Source: Rhizomys pruinosus (Eukaryota > Chordata > Mammalia > Rodentia > Spalacidae). From it: 64,000 bases of DNA. Positions 1 to 11,675 of the stretch are shown here, piece after piece. The translations under genes were made by a program, and so were the position numbers. The stretch covers positions 1,664,651 to 1,728,650 of the forward strand of contig VZQC01013712.1 in NCBI GenBank assembly GCA_009823505.1, given 5' to 3'. Below the pieces are notes generated by a model. The model was not told the DNA's origin. It did not search any database and saw only the letters and a list, made by a program, of their open reading frames with translations. Numbering within the stretch: position 1 is the first letter of the stretch; each line of letters opens with the position of its first letter.

Positions 1-200
1 AACTGACGAGTGGATAGAGAAAAAATATGGTACCCGTCTTTATTCAATGGAGTACTATACAGCAGTAAAGAGGGACCACATCATGAAATTGCAGGTAAAT
101 GGATGGAGCTGGAAGATCATTCATGTTAATGAAAAGTACCACCGTCCCAGTGAAAAAACAACGACTAAATGGTCCCTCATATGTCGGAGGCTAGTATCAA
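1..200 (+). pseudogene. L1 ORF2 C-terminal remnant
   Basis: The translation carries the L1 ORF2 C-terminal signature: a W-I-E-K stretch, then M-E-Y-Y-T-A-V-K and G-K-W-M-E-L-E. These are spread over more than one frame, so the reading frame is broken. The intact counterpart in this window is the end of the ORF at 13862-14611. The left part lies outside the window. Confidence 0.75.
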
Positions 201-1170
201 CAAACACAGCGTTAAATATTTCTCATGGGAGAGGGAGGCATAGTAAAAGACCAGAAAAGTACTGTTCATCAGAAAATGGACTGAAATGGTGAATGGAAAA
301 GGGGGGATGGTGGAAAGGGAACACGGGTGTATATTCGCTTAATGCATATATAATTGACAAGAGTTCAACAAGTACCCGTTTTGCCTAGACACTTTCTAAG
401 GGACACATGGTGTTTTAGGACCTTAGTAAAAGTAAACATGTGTATATTAAAAAACATTGGTTTACAGAATCTGATAAAACTGGTAATGCATCTGAATTAA
501 AGGGAGATATAATTCGCTGTTGCCCAACATTGGTCTTACATAAAAAATCTGTAGAGGCAAGAACTTGGTGATTGGACACCATAAATGTTCTCTTATAATT
601 TTCTCTGTTGTACGCTATCCACCCTTGTAGCATCTCTTATGATGATTTAACTTAAGAAGTTAAGTTTCTTCCCAAGTTAATCATATAATAGTCACCCAAA
701 ACTCACTGGGTGAATTTGCTGAAATCTATGCCTTGACTCCACCTATAGTCATGTATAATCCAACCTCTTCTTCGGAAGACTCATACGCTAAAAAAAGGGT
801 GGGGGGACTACAGAATAGACATGGAAACCTTTCTCAACCCCTGCAACTTCAATAATGTTTAAAAATAAACTATGGGAAAAGTTTTGTTGTTCCAACAGGA
901 CAACACGTCACCAATCTTAACGGCTGAGAACGAAAAGATACAGTTTTGCATTGAGTAGGATTTACCAAAAAGAGACAACGGAAATGCTGACCCGTCTTGA
1001 CACAACATTCAAAGGAAGAAAAGCTCAGATTGCCATAAACATCGAACCCCTCGTGGATCCTACAGGTAACAACTAGTTATACTGCGTCCTAATGAAACTT
1101 ACTTCTAGGTGCAGCAAAGGTTTTGCTATGAGAGACTTCCCTGCCTTCCCACCCATAGAACAAAAATAAA

Positions 1171-1204
<34 letters not shown>

Positions 1205-2549
1205 GAGACAACTATTGTAGAGGTGATATCTTATAAAACCGGTAACACCACCTTCTTTAATTGTCCACTCGACATGGGAAACGTGTGGAAGGGATACTCT
1301 CTGTTCAGACAATATAAATACTAAATCTAGGCTATCTACTTCAGGAAAAAATCATAATAATACACGGTCTGGACATCAGCAATGGATTGTTTTCCCAGTG
1401 ATGTTGGCCAGGGGGATCCAAGCCCCACAAAAAGGTAAAGGCCTCTTGCCTTCTAAGTTGGGATACCTACACGAGGAGAGGCAATAAGACCTGCTGCGGA
1501 AGACCTGACGTTAACACGAGAGGGATGTATTGAGACCACACACATTGCCAAAAGTGTACAGATGGCTTCTGGAAAGCCAGAGAGTGTTACCATACAGGCC
1601 ACTAAACCAATAAACAAATATGGGTCTCCCTGAGTCAAGCAGCCTCCACCGTCAGCACCAGTCTACACCTCACTGCCTGGAAATACTGTGCAAGCAGAGG
1701 CAGCCATATGCCTGTTTATACTCAAATCTATTGGCTATATTGGCTCTCCCTTGGAGAAATAACCCAATGGCTGATGCCACAAGCTCTAAATCCTCTAGTG
1801 GTTAGATTTATAAGCACACAGTAAGACCCTGTCATAATTTACAGGGGGGAAAATTGTTACATCAGTGGATTCACTTTTAACATATCCCAAACAGTGTTTA
1901 TGCTTTAAAGTACCCTTACCTAAACTATTTCGTGCTGCATAAATACCTATATATCTAATTGCTTGTGCTCTTCATTAGAGGATCGAAGTTATTCCTGGAC
2001 AAAACTGTCAGCCCATGAAAGCGGAAACAGCCAGAACTAATGACCAGATGTCTTTAGAGTCAAAACGACATCCGAGAAAGTGACTGTTTACTCTCTCATC
2101 CACCTGTGCCCTTTCTAAGCCTAGGGAAAACCTGCGGAACGAGGGGCATGGTAGAATGTAAGGGCTGCGATTGGGGGAATGGTGAAACTACAGCAATTGT
2201 AGTCTGGACAACTCATTTGCTAACTTGATTTGAACAAACAACCTGTCAACCCCCACTGAGCCATTGTGGGGTGTAGGTGTTTGGCACAACGGCGCCTGCA
2301 GTTTTATAGGGGGTTTGCATGAAGGGTGCTTGTTTCATGATATTACTTATAGCTAAAAATGAAAAAAAAAAAAGACTGATGAGATAGACGCAGGACAGTT
2401 ATCCAGAATGCACATCTTGGGATGGGGTGGGGGTGGGGGAGGAGGGATAATAAGCCTGAACTGAATTGAAAAAATGTATGAATGCCACAAAGCATCAATA
2501 AAAATTTAATAAAAAAAAAAAAAAAAAATTAATTAAAAAAAAAAAAAAA
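1..2549 (+). mobile_element. L1 3' end with long 3' UTR-like tail (copy 1)
   Basis: The first about 200 bases encode the decayed C-terminal end of L1 ORF2. Non-coding sequence follows, ending in a G-rich tract (about 2420-2450), an AATAAA at 2497-2502 and an A-rich tail to 2549. Bases from about 478 onward match, in order, the antisense copy at 11676-13750. Parts recur at 18260-19070, 21276-21958 and 27243-27381. The last about 110 bases resemble the ordinary L1 3' UTR end at 14870-14960. I infer either an L1 subfamily with an extended 3' UTR or an L1-mobilised non-autonomous element lying next to an L1 remnant. An A-run at 1168-1201 replaces about 45 bp of sequence present in copy 2. Confidence 0.7.
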
Positions 2550-3420
2550 GAAATACAATGTGTAAAGACAATGATGATAGATTTACTTTATCACCACAAA
2601 TTCTTTGAACAATTTTGTAAGATTAAAGTATACAAGGTTTAGATGTAGTGGATTACAGGATTTCAGAAATTTTCCCATGGCTCCTCAGCACATAAATAGT
2701 AAGTAAACTTGAAATCAGATCATGTCAACTTTAAAAGTTCTGCGCATTTTATCCTATCATACCCCTGGTTTTGCAGTTCTACTTCCAGCTTTCTCCCTAC
2801 TAATAGACTTTAACTTTCATGAAATAGTTTATGACATGATTTTGCAGTCCATAAAAAATCACAAAGGAATATGCCAGGTTTTGAGGATGAAAACATTTTT
2901 GGATTAGAAAATTGATTTATGAACTAATCAAAAGAGTATAAATATGGAGCATGGTAAGGTTAGTTTGAAAATTGTCCTCCTTTGACAGAAATCCTGAAAG
3001 TTATTGAAGAACATAAGCTAATAACGTACAGAAACATACCAAATTCCCCATATATTTCCACAGTTTCACCTGAATGACTTTTATAAGTTGGATCAACAGA
3101 ATTCTCTGAAGGTTTTACATTAATTTGATTTAAATATTTCAATTATAATGAATATATTGATTTAGTTTGGCATATAAAAAGCCTCCAAGGCAAGAATCTG
3201 GACAAAGTTACAAAGATACTATGGAGTGGTAGAAAGTGGGAGAAAATATCACTGAATTTGAAAATGTCCCGTGTTAGCCATGTCCAAGAACTGCTTGAAT
3301 TTCTTTTATCTCCTGTATAGAATAAGAGATTCCGACCATATGCTCATCAATATACTTCCTAGTTTTTTTTCCACTGTTGTAACTACTTCTAGTTCGCACT
3401 TTTTGCAGGGTAAATAAAAA
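2550..3420. other. No recognisable feature
   Basis: AT-rich sequence with no motif-bearing open frame and no repeat family that I can identify. Frames of about 60 codons occur on both strands but resemble nothing. Confidence 0.5.
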
Positions 3421-3745
3421 GTCTGGGGCTGGGAACATGGCTCAGTGACTGCAGTACTGGCCTTACAACCTTAGAATCTAAGTTCAAATTCTCAGAACTC
3501 AAGTTAAGCATGACTCAAAGCACTCTTTTATAATTCCAGTGCTCCTAGAATGAGAGGAAGACCAGAGCTCACAGGCCAGCTAGGCTTGCATATACACTGT
3601 ATAACAAACAACAACAAACATCTGCCTCAAAACAAGGTAGAGAACCAACACCCAAGGTTTTCTTTTGAACTCCACATGTGCTCCATGACATGAATATGCC
3701 AGCATACATCATAGACAGACATTTCAAGTAAATACATCAATTAAT
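3421..3745 (+). mobile_element. Old tRNA-derived SINE (B2/B3-like)
   Basis: It begins GGGGCTGGGAACATGGCTCAG, a B2/B3-type head with an A-box-like TGGCTCAGTG. A degenerate B box (AGTTCAAATTC) follows, then a CTCCACATG-type 3' body and an A/T-rich end. Divergence is high and no clean target-site duplication is visible, so the right boundary is approximate. Confidence 0.55.
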
Positions 3746-4485
3746 TAATCAGTTTAAAAAGAAACCTTTCACAATGATGCAGAAACAACTTATGCTTTCT
3801 TCTGCAGGATCTCCAAAAATAATATTGCTTGTCTTTCCTAGTCCTTCCTACACTTCACACATATTGGAACCACTTATTGGGATTAATTGCATATAACCAT
3901 TCCCAATAAACAATTTAGCAGCAAATATACAGCCTGACTAGGGACAGAAATTTTTCCTTAAGTCGAGTAAAACTTAGAAAATTGAAGAAAGAAAAGTGTG
4001 CAAATCAAACAAAACAAAGGAAGACAAGCCTTCTGGGCTCAATTAGACACATGTATAAATAATAGTTCCTATTCATAGTTGTAAGAGTTTTGAGTTGGGA
4101 GGCAGGCCACTGATGTCTATATTTTAGGAAGCAGGCCACTAATGTCTAAAAGCTGGATATGTTTTATTAGTGAGAAAATGTCATAATAGTTTACGGTATT
4201 TCTTTCATAGGCTAATAACAGGAATTCTCTGTTCTGACAGTCACTATCCAAAGTTATCGGGTCAGCCTCTTTATATAATTCCCTCCCAATATATTCCATT
4301 AAGGCCTCCTGACTTCATTTACTAATTAAACTTAAAAGTATGAGAATCAGAATCTTACTTATCAGAAATTGGGCTCAAATTCTACTTCTGTTCTACAACT
4401 GGCTGTGTGGCATTGAAAAAGTATGTCGCAGAAGGGATGTGAGCAGTAGCTAGGCAGCCCCTCAGGAAGACAGAAAAGGTGGCAT
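3746..4485. other. No recognisable feature
   Basis: AT-rich sequence without a supported gene or repeat. A short near-duplicated phrase (GGCAGGCCACTGATGTCTA and GCAGGCCACTAATGTCTA) occurs at 4101-4148. Confidence 0.45.
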
Positions 4486-4622
4486 GGGTACAAGTACCCA
4501 AGCAATAACATACCCCTCTTGCATGATCACTGTGGGTGGAGTCTTCCAGCTGAGCAGCAGCAGTGGGACACAGAGGGGACCTGATGGTGGAGAGCTGAGG
4601 AGCAGCTAGGTGGCCCATCAGG
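4486..4622 (+). repeat. Direct repeat unit 1 (probable L1 5' UTR)
   Basis: About 137 bp matching 5223-5358 in order. Shared blocks include CCCCTCTTGCATGATCA, GGAGTCTTCCAGC/AGAGTCTCCCAGC and GACACAGAGGGGACCTG. The position upstream of L1 ORF1 and the higher GC suggest an L1 5' UTR monomer-like unit. The assignment is an inference. Confidence 0.5.
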
Positions 4623-4634
4623 AATCTAGTCCAC

Positions 4635-5036
4635 TGTAGGAATGAAACTTTGCCTGGCTCAAGGCAGGACCTATAAACCCTGTTATCTGATATCTCTGTC
4701 AGTTATCTGTAGCTCCGGAAAGTTCAGGATATTACAGTGTTTTATTGCCTCACCTATCTCTGCAAAGTTCCAGAACCAGATGGCCCCTTCCCTTGAGGTA
4801 TTGAGCAAAATGTTGCATCTCAGTTTGCCAGTAGCACAAACACGAGCTCTGCAGCCCTCCAGTAGGAGCCAAGGTGGTTTGCCCTTCCCTTCCACTTGCC
4901 CCCCACTTCCTTGCCTAGAGCACAGTAACTTTTGATATATAAGCACACTGCTGGCATGAATAAAGAGAGAGAGTTTTATCTCCCCAGGCTTTGTCTTAGT
5001 ACATGTTTGTCCATTCCATCAGGTAAATCCCTCACA
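4635..5036 (+). mobile_element. Candidate solo LTR between the direct repeats
   Basis: A TG...CA bounded segment of about 400 bp. TATATAAG lies at 4936-4943 and AATAAA at 4959-4964, an arrangement typical of rodent LTR-retrotransposon LTRs. The flanks GTCCAC (4629-4634) and GTCCCC (from 5037) could be a 6-bp target duplication with one mismatch. No internal retroelement coding sequence is seen. It could instead be part of the L1 5' UTR. Confidence 0.35.
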
Positions 5037-5222
5037 GTCCCCTCTCCCCTCCTTGCCGGAGCTAAGCCTACAGACTGTCGACCTGCAGGCAGGAGACAGC
5101 CTTGAAGCTCGCAGATTGCCAGGCCAGGTTCAAGAGAGGGAAGAAGATTGTGTGGATAGCAGCCATGCTCATGACTAAAGGACTATCAGATGATTATTCA
5201 ACTCTGACAGGCCAGGTGTCTT

Positions 5223-5358
5223 GGGTTCAAGTACACAGGCAAAACCACACCCCTCTTGCATGATCAGCCTGGGCAGAGTCTCCCAGCCAGCACAGAGCAG
5301 CAGGGCACAGAGGGGACCTGTGTTTAGAGAGGTGAGTAGTGGCTAGGTGGGCCAAGGG
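5223..5358 (+). repeat. Direct repeat unit 2 (probable L1 5' UTR)
   Basis: Second copy of the unit at 4486-4622, followed by about 600 bp leading into L1 ORF1. Order and orientation are the same as unit 1. Confidence 0.5.
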
Positions 5359-5953
5359 AGGAAACCCAACCCCCCCACCCCTTGTGCTGAGATGCGGGTG
5401 TCCCAGTGGGATTAGAGGTAGTGAGTCCAAGGCACAAGGAAGTATAAGAGACAGAAGCCTTCTACAACTCCAGTCCCAGCACACCAGGTTTCACAGCCAA
5501 CTTAGAGGTACTAGCCAGAAGGAAACGGAATGAGCATAGTGGTCAGTGATGAACCGACCTTGTTATCACCTAGACAAATTCTAAAAAACATTCAGAACAG
5601 AAAGGGAAGGGTAAGATAGACCTTCCAGTATATAACCAAAAGTGAAAACCTGAATTCTAGAAGAGCTAGCCCTCCATGAGCAGGAAAAGACAAAGAAATC
5701 ACCTGAAGGAAACAAACAAAGCAAGCCTCCAAAGCAACAAAGAAAAAGTTGAGATTCGCATCAGAATACAAACAATAAAACAAACCCACATGCCAAAAAC
5801 ATAATGAAAAAACAAAATGGGAAAAACTCAAAATAAATCCACACCAAACTCTACCAGTCCTATAAAAGATTCCTACAGTGAGATTTCCCTAGAAACAACC
5901 CAGGACACATGTATTAGGAGAACAATCTTAGACACACTCAAAGAAATCAAGGT

Positions 5954-6900
5954 ATGGAACAAATCAAAGAACTAAAGGGAGAGAATGACAAACTCAGAAA
6001 GGAACTAGAGTGAAAGAATGACAAACTCAGGAAGGAACTAGAGGGAGAGAATGACAAACTTTGGAAGGAAGTGGAAATGTGGAAGAGATGCCAGGCTGAA
6101 ATGAAAAAGGAAACAGACCAGGGGAACAAAGAGCTACAAGAAGAGAATAACAAGCTCCAAAAGGAAATGGAAATACTAAAGAAACCACAGGATGAAATGA
6201 AAAAGGAAATTGAACACTCAAAAAATCAACAGAGAAGAATGGGAGAAAGCCTCAGCAACAGACTGGAGGAAGTAAAAAACAGAATATCAACACTGGAAGA
6301 TAAAGTGTTAGAACTAGAATGTTCAACAAAAGAATATGAAACATAAAAAAGTAAAAAAAAAAAAAAAAACCACAAGAGTGGAACAATCAGGAAATGTGGG
6401 ACACTATGAAAAGACCAAACCTCCCCATAATAGGGATAGAGAAAGGAGAAGAATCTCAAGACAATGGTATTGATCAAATCTTTAACAGAATAATAGAAGA
6501 AAATTTCTTCAAACTGAAAAAAGATAAACCCATACAAATACAAGAAGCACATAGAACACGAAATAAATAAGAACAGTAAAGAAACTCCCCATGCTATATC
6601 ATAGTTAAAACTCTAGATGCCCAAAACAAAGACAAAATAATGAAAGTAACAAGAGAAAAACAACAAATTACTTATAAGGGGAAACCCATAAGAATTACAG
6701 CAGACTTTTCAATCCAAACTATGAAAGCCAGAATACCATAGACCAAAGGAATTCCAGTACTAAAGAGAATATATGCTAACCCAGATTACTATACACAGCA
6801 AAAATGTTGATCATAGTTGAAGGAGAAAGAAAAATCTTCCATGATATAAACAAGATGAAAGAATACATGTCCAGGAAACCATCCCTTCAGAAAATACTGG
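5954..6900 (+). pseudogene. L1-A ORF1 remnant (RNA-binding coiled-coil protein)
   Basis: L1 ORF1p is a trimeric RNA chaperone with an N-terminal coiled coil, an RRM and a C-terminal domain. A methionine at 5954 opens a Glu/Lys/Leu-rich heptad/hendecad coiled coil. A TGA at 6011-6013 breaks it, and the frame then reopens from 6071 for 91 codons. RRM-like sequence follows at about 6400-6560. C-terminal-domain-like sequence (I-T-Y-K-G-K-P-I-R-I-T-A-D-F) lies at about 6670-6710, and a P-S-L-Q-K-I-L-E end at about 6880-6905. An A-run (6353-6369) and several stops separate these blocks, so no functional protein is made. Confidence 0.75.
5970..6068 (+). repeat. Three 33-bp tandem repeats in ORF1 coiled coil
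   Basis: Units at 5970-6002, 6003-6035 and 6036-6068 differ by a few bases. Each encodes an 11-residue hendecad of the E-L-E-G-E-N-D-K-L-R-K type. A stop codon (TGA instead of GGA) lies in the second unit at 6011-6013. Confidence 0.85.
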
Positions 6901-7000
6901 AAGTAATTAAAAGGACAGAAGAAAGGATCTAGTATCCCCAAACAGTGAGAGAGAGAAACTAATAAAAGTATAACTAAGAAAATGCAAATCTAGATCAAGA

Positions 7001-10000
7001 ATGCAAACAGAAAATAGAATGAAAAGAAGCAACACACATCTCTCAATAATAACCTTATATATTAATGTACTAAATTCTCCAATCAAAAGACATACACTGG
7101 GAGAATGGATTAGAAAGCAGAATTCTTCTATATGCTGTCTACTAGAAACACATCTCATCCTCAAGGATAGGCACCAACTTAAACTGAAAGGATGGAAAAA
7201 ATATTCCAAGCAAATGGAACCAAGAAGCAAGCAGGAGTTGCTATTTTAATATCAGAGAAAACAGACCTCAAATTAAAACTAATCAGAAGAGACAAATAGG
7301 GCCATTATGTCCTTATCAAATGAAAAATTAACCATGAAGATCTCACAATCATAAATATGCATGCACCAAACTCTGGTGCACACAACTTTATAAACACAAT
7401 CCTGCAAGACATAAAGGCACAGATTAATCCCAACCCACTAATATTGGGGGAATTCAATACCCCACTGAGCCCTTTAGATAGGTCAACTGGACAAAGAATA
7501 AACAGAGAGACATCTGAACTGATCAATACAATACACCAAATTGACCTCACAGACATCTACCAAATAGTCCACTCAAATACCAGAAAATATACTTTCTTAT
7601 CAGCACCACACAGAACCTTCTCCAAATTCAACCACATACTGGGACATAGAATAAACCTCAACAAATACAAAGGGATTGAAATAATTTCATTCATTCTATT
7701 AGACCATAGTGCAATAAAGCTCAATATCAACATCAGGATAAGCTTTTCTACCTACAAGAACACATGGAGACTAAACAACACTCTCCTGAATAATGAATGA
7801 GCCAAGAAAGAAACAAATAAAGAAATAAAAGCATTCCTGGAACTAAACAAAAATGACACTACAACACAACACAACAAAACCTGTGTGATACTTTAAAAGT
7901 AGCCCTAAGAGGGAAATTTATGCTCCTGGGTGCTACATTAAAAAAATAAAACAGAAAGAGTGCAAATAAACTATCTAACACTGCAGCAAGAAACACTTGA
8001 GAGACAACAACAAATGAAACCTAAACTCAGCAGACAGGAAGAAATAACAAAAATCAGAGGAGAAATTAATGAAATAGAAACAAACAAAACAATAGAAAGA
8101 ATCAATGAATTCAAAAGATGGCTCTTTGAAAGGGTAAACAAGATAGACAGACCTCGAGCCCAGTTAACCAAAATAAAGAAAGAGCAACTCTAAATCAATA
8201 GAATTTGTGATGAAAGGGGAAACATCACAACACACAATGAAAAGATCCAGACAATCATACAGGAATACTTCAAAAACCTATACTCTACTAAATTTGGAAT
8301 CCTAAGAGAAATGGATAAATATTTGAAATCGTGGGAATCAACAAAGCTTAACCAAGAAGAGATTGACAGTTTAAACAGACCCATAACATTTGAGGAAATT
8401 GAAGATGTAATAAAAAGCCTCCCAACTAAAAAAGTTCAGGCCCAGATGTTTACAAGACAGAATTTTATAAAACATTTAAAGAAGAATTTCGCCATTAATT
8501 CTCAAAATGTTCAGAAGGATACAAACAGGGAAATCTCACAAATTCCTTCTATGAAGCCACCATCACTCTAATACCAAAACCAGGCAAAGATACAACCAAA
8601 AAAAAGAAAATTGTAGACCCATCTCATTAATGAGCACAGATGCAAAAAGTCTCAACAAAATACTTGCAAACCACATACAGACCCATATCAAAAAGTTCAT
8701 CCACCATGACCAAGTTGGATTCATACCAGAAATGCAGAGATGGTTCAACATATGTAAATCAATAAATATCATAAAACACATAAATGGACTGAAAACCAAA
8801 AACCATACAATCATCTCCATCAATGCAGAAAAGGCCTTTGGCAAAATCCAGCATCCCTTCATGCTTAAAGTCCTAGAGGAAATTGGACCTGAGGGAATAT
8901 TCCACAATGTAATCAAAGCCATATACAAGAAACCCACAGCGAACATCACCTTAAATGGAGAAAAGTTAGAAGCATTCCCCTTAAAGGTAGTAACAAGGCA
9001 AGGCTGCCCACTATCACCATTCTTCTTCAATATATTGCTTGAAACACTTGCTAAGACAATAAGAAAGTGAAATTAAAGAAGTGCTATTTGGAAAAGAGTA
9101 AGTCAAGCTATCCCTTTTTGCAGAAGATATGATAGTTTACCTAAGGGATGCTAAAAACTCCATCAGAAACTCCTAGAAATGATTAAGACTTTCAGGAAAG
9201 TGGTGGGATACAAAGTTAACTTACAAAAATCAGTAGCCTTTCTTTACACTAACAACAAGCAACTGAAGAAGGAATACAAGGAGACCTTCCCACTCAGAAT
9301 GAAAAATAATAAAATACCTAGGAACAAACCTAACCAAAGACACCAAAGATCTCTACAACAGAAATCTTAAAATCCTGAAAGAAACTGATGAAGACGTCAG
9401 AAGATGGAAAAATATCCCATGCTCATGGATTGGAGAAAAACAATATACTAAAAATGTCTAATCCACCCAAATTAATATACAGATTTAATGCAATCCCAAT
9501 TAAAATACCAATACGTTTCTTCACATACTTGGAAAAAAATCCTTACATTCATAGGGAAAAACAAAATACCCCAAATAGCCAAAGCAGCCCTGAGTGAAAA
9601 GAGCAATACAGGGGGATCACTATACCAGACTTCAAACTATATTACAGGGCTATAGTCATAAAAACAGCCTTGTACAGGCACAAAAACAGACCAGTAGACC
9701 AATGAAAGAAAATTAAAGATCCAAACTTGAGCTCATACAGTTTCGGCCACCTCATATTTGACAAAGGGGCCAAGAAGACCCAATAGAGGAAACACAGCAT
9801 ATTCATCAAATGGTGTTGTCAAAACTGGATCACCACTTGTAGAAGGATACAACTGAACCTCTACCTCTTGTCTTGAACAAAAATCAACTCCAAAATGTAC
9901 CCAAAATGTACCAAAGACCTCAGCTTGAAACCCAAAACTCTGAAGGTGATAGAAAAAAACGTTGGCAGCAACCTACAAGACATAGGCATAGAAGACTTCC

Positions 10001-10360
10001 TAAATAAGACAGCAGCTACACAAGAAGTGAGGCTGACAAGTGGGATCTCGTTAAACTCAAAAGCTTCTGTACAAAAAAAGAAACAATCAGTGAAGTGAAG
10101 AGAAAACCTACAGTGTGGGAGAAAACCTTCACCAGTGATACATCTGACAGAACATTAACATCCATAATATATAAAATACTCAAAAACCAAAGGATCAAGA
10201 AAAAAAATGACACTATCAAAAGATGGAGTAAAGAGCTGAACAGAGACATCACAAATGAGGAAATAAATATGGCTGAGAAACATCTATAAACAACATTCAA
10301 CATCGCTAATAATTAAGGAAATGTAAATTAAAACCACTTTAAGATATCATCTCACACCCA
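7001..10360 (+). pseudogene. L1-A ORF2 remnant (endonuclease and reverse transcriptase)
   Basis: L1 ORF2p nicks target DNA with an APE-like endonuclease and copies its RNA by target-primed reverse transcription. The endonuclease region runs from about 7001 to 7770. It keeps an L-E-T-H-L block (about 7141-7155) and D-H-S-A-I-K-L (about 7700-7720), but the G-D-F-N motif reads G-E-F-N (Glu at 7450-7452). The reverse transcriptase lies at about 8300-9370. Its motif A aspartate reads Asn (8822-8824), and the F-A-D-D box reads F-A-E-D (9117-9128). Thumb and post-RT segments (about 9380-10360) are split between frames. Stops and frameshifts are frequent, so it is inactive. Confidence 0.85.
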
Positions 10361-11675
10361 TAAGTTGGATTCATACCAGAGATGCAGGGATGATTCAACA
10401 GATGCAAATCAATAAATATCATAAAACACACAAATGGACTTAAAGACAAAAACCACACAGTCATCTCAATTGATGCAGAAAAAGCTTTTGAAAAAATCCA
10501 GCATCCCTTCATGCTTAAAGTCTTAGAGGGAATTGGACTGGAGGGATCATTCCTCAATGTAATCAAAGCCATATACAGGAAACCCACAACATCATCCTAA
10601 ATGGAGAAAAGTTGGGAGCATTCCCCCTTAAAGACAGGAACACGACAAGGCTGTCCACTATTGCCACTCCTCTTCAATATATGTGCTTGAAATGCTCGCT
10701 AGGGCAATAAGGCAAAAAAGTGAAATTAAAGGAATACTAATTGGAAAAGAGGAAGTAAAACTATCCCTTTTTGCAGATGATATGATAGTTTACCTAAGGG
10801 ATGTTAAAAACTCCACCAGAAAATTCTAAGAAGTGATCAAAAGTTTCAGTAAAATGGCAGGATACAAAATAAACCTAGAAAAATCAGTAGCCTTCCTTTA
10901 TATCAACAATAAGCAACTGGAGAAGGAATATAAGGAGACAATAGCCTAAAAAAAATACCTAGGAATAAACCTAACCAAAGACACCAAAGACCTCTACAAC
11001 AAAAATCTTAAAACCCTGAAGGAGATTGAAAATGACATCAAAAGATGGAAAGACCTCCCATGCTCATGGATTAGAAAAATTGATATAGTAAAAATGTTCA
11101 TTCTACCCAAATTAATATACAGATTCAATGCAATCCCAATCGAAATCCCCATGACCTTTTCACAGACTTAGAAAAAAAATCCTTAAATTCATATGGAAAA
11201 ACAAAAGACCCCAAATAGCTAAAGCAACCCTGAGCAAAAAGGGCAATACTAGGGGGATTACATTACCAGACGTCAAGCTATATTACAGGGCTATAGTCAT
11301 AAAGACAGCCTGGTACTGGCAAAAAAAAAAAAAAAAAAAAAAAAAAAACCCGAAACCATTGACCATTGAACCCCAAAATCAAAGATCCAAACTTGAGCTC
11401 ATATAACTTCAGCCACCTCATATTTGACAAAGGGTCAAAAAAGCTCAATGGAGGAAAAGATTAGCATTCTTCAGCAAATGTGTTGGCAAAACTGGATCAC
11501 CATTTGTAGAAGACAAAATTTAAACCCCTACCTCTCACCTGTAATCATCCAAAAAAATCAACTCCAAGTGATCAAGATCTCCCAGTGTGAAGCCTATAAA
11601 CCGAAGGTTTAGATAAAAGAAAAAGGTTGGCAACAACCTACCAAGACGAAATAGGTGTAGGCAGGGAGACTTTCT
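10361..11675 (+). mobile_element. L1-B, 5'-truncated L1 nested in L1-A (first segment)
   Basis: The sequence jumps back at 10361 to the RT region already seen at about 8710 in L1-A and runs forward again with moderate divergence. The RT active-site box reads F-A-D-D (10770-10781), and motif A keeps its first aspartate (I-D-A-E-K-A-F). Frames are nevertheless broken, including an A-run at 11320-11348. The element is interrupted at 11676 by an antisense insertion and continues at 13751. 5' truncation is typical of L1 insertions. I see no clean target-site duplication for L1-B itself. Confidence 0.85.
11665..11675. repeat. Target-site duplication, left copy
   Basis: GGAGACTTTCT, identical to 13751-13761, flanks the antisense element. 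Read in the element's sense direction, the site is close to the L1 endonuclease consensus TT/AAAA (TTTAAGAAAG). Confidence 0.9.

Larger units (their letters stand above)
5359..10360 (+). mobile_element. L1-A, 5' and central part
   Basis: An old L1 in sense orientation: a 5' leader, ORF1 remnant (about 5954-6900), inter-ORF region and ORF2 remnant (from about 7001). It stops abruptly at 10360, inside the ORF2 region just before the cysteine-rich C-terminus. The missing C-terminal part and 3' UTR resume at about 14966, after L1-B. The element was therefore split by a later L1 insertion, with perhaps 20 bp of target lost. Its many stops and frameshifts make it inactive. The left boundary is uncertain and may include the direct repeats from 4486. 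Confidence 0.85.

Noticed and set aside
6226..6552. Minus-strand frames rich in Phe, Leu and Ser over L1 ORF1 and ORF2
   Set aside because: They are shadows of the A-rich sense strand of L1.
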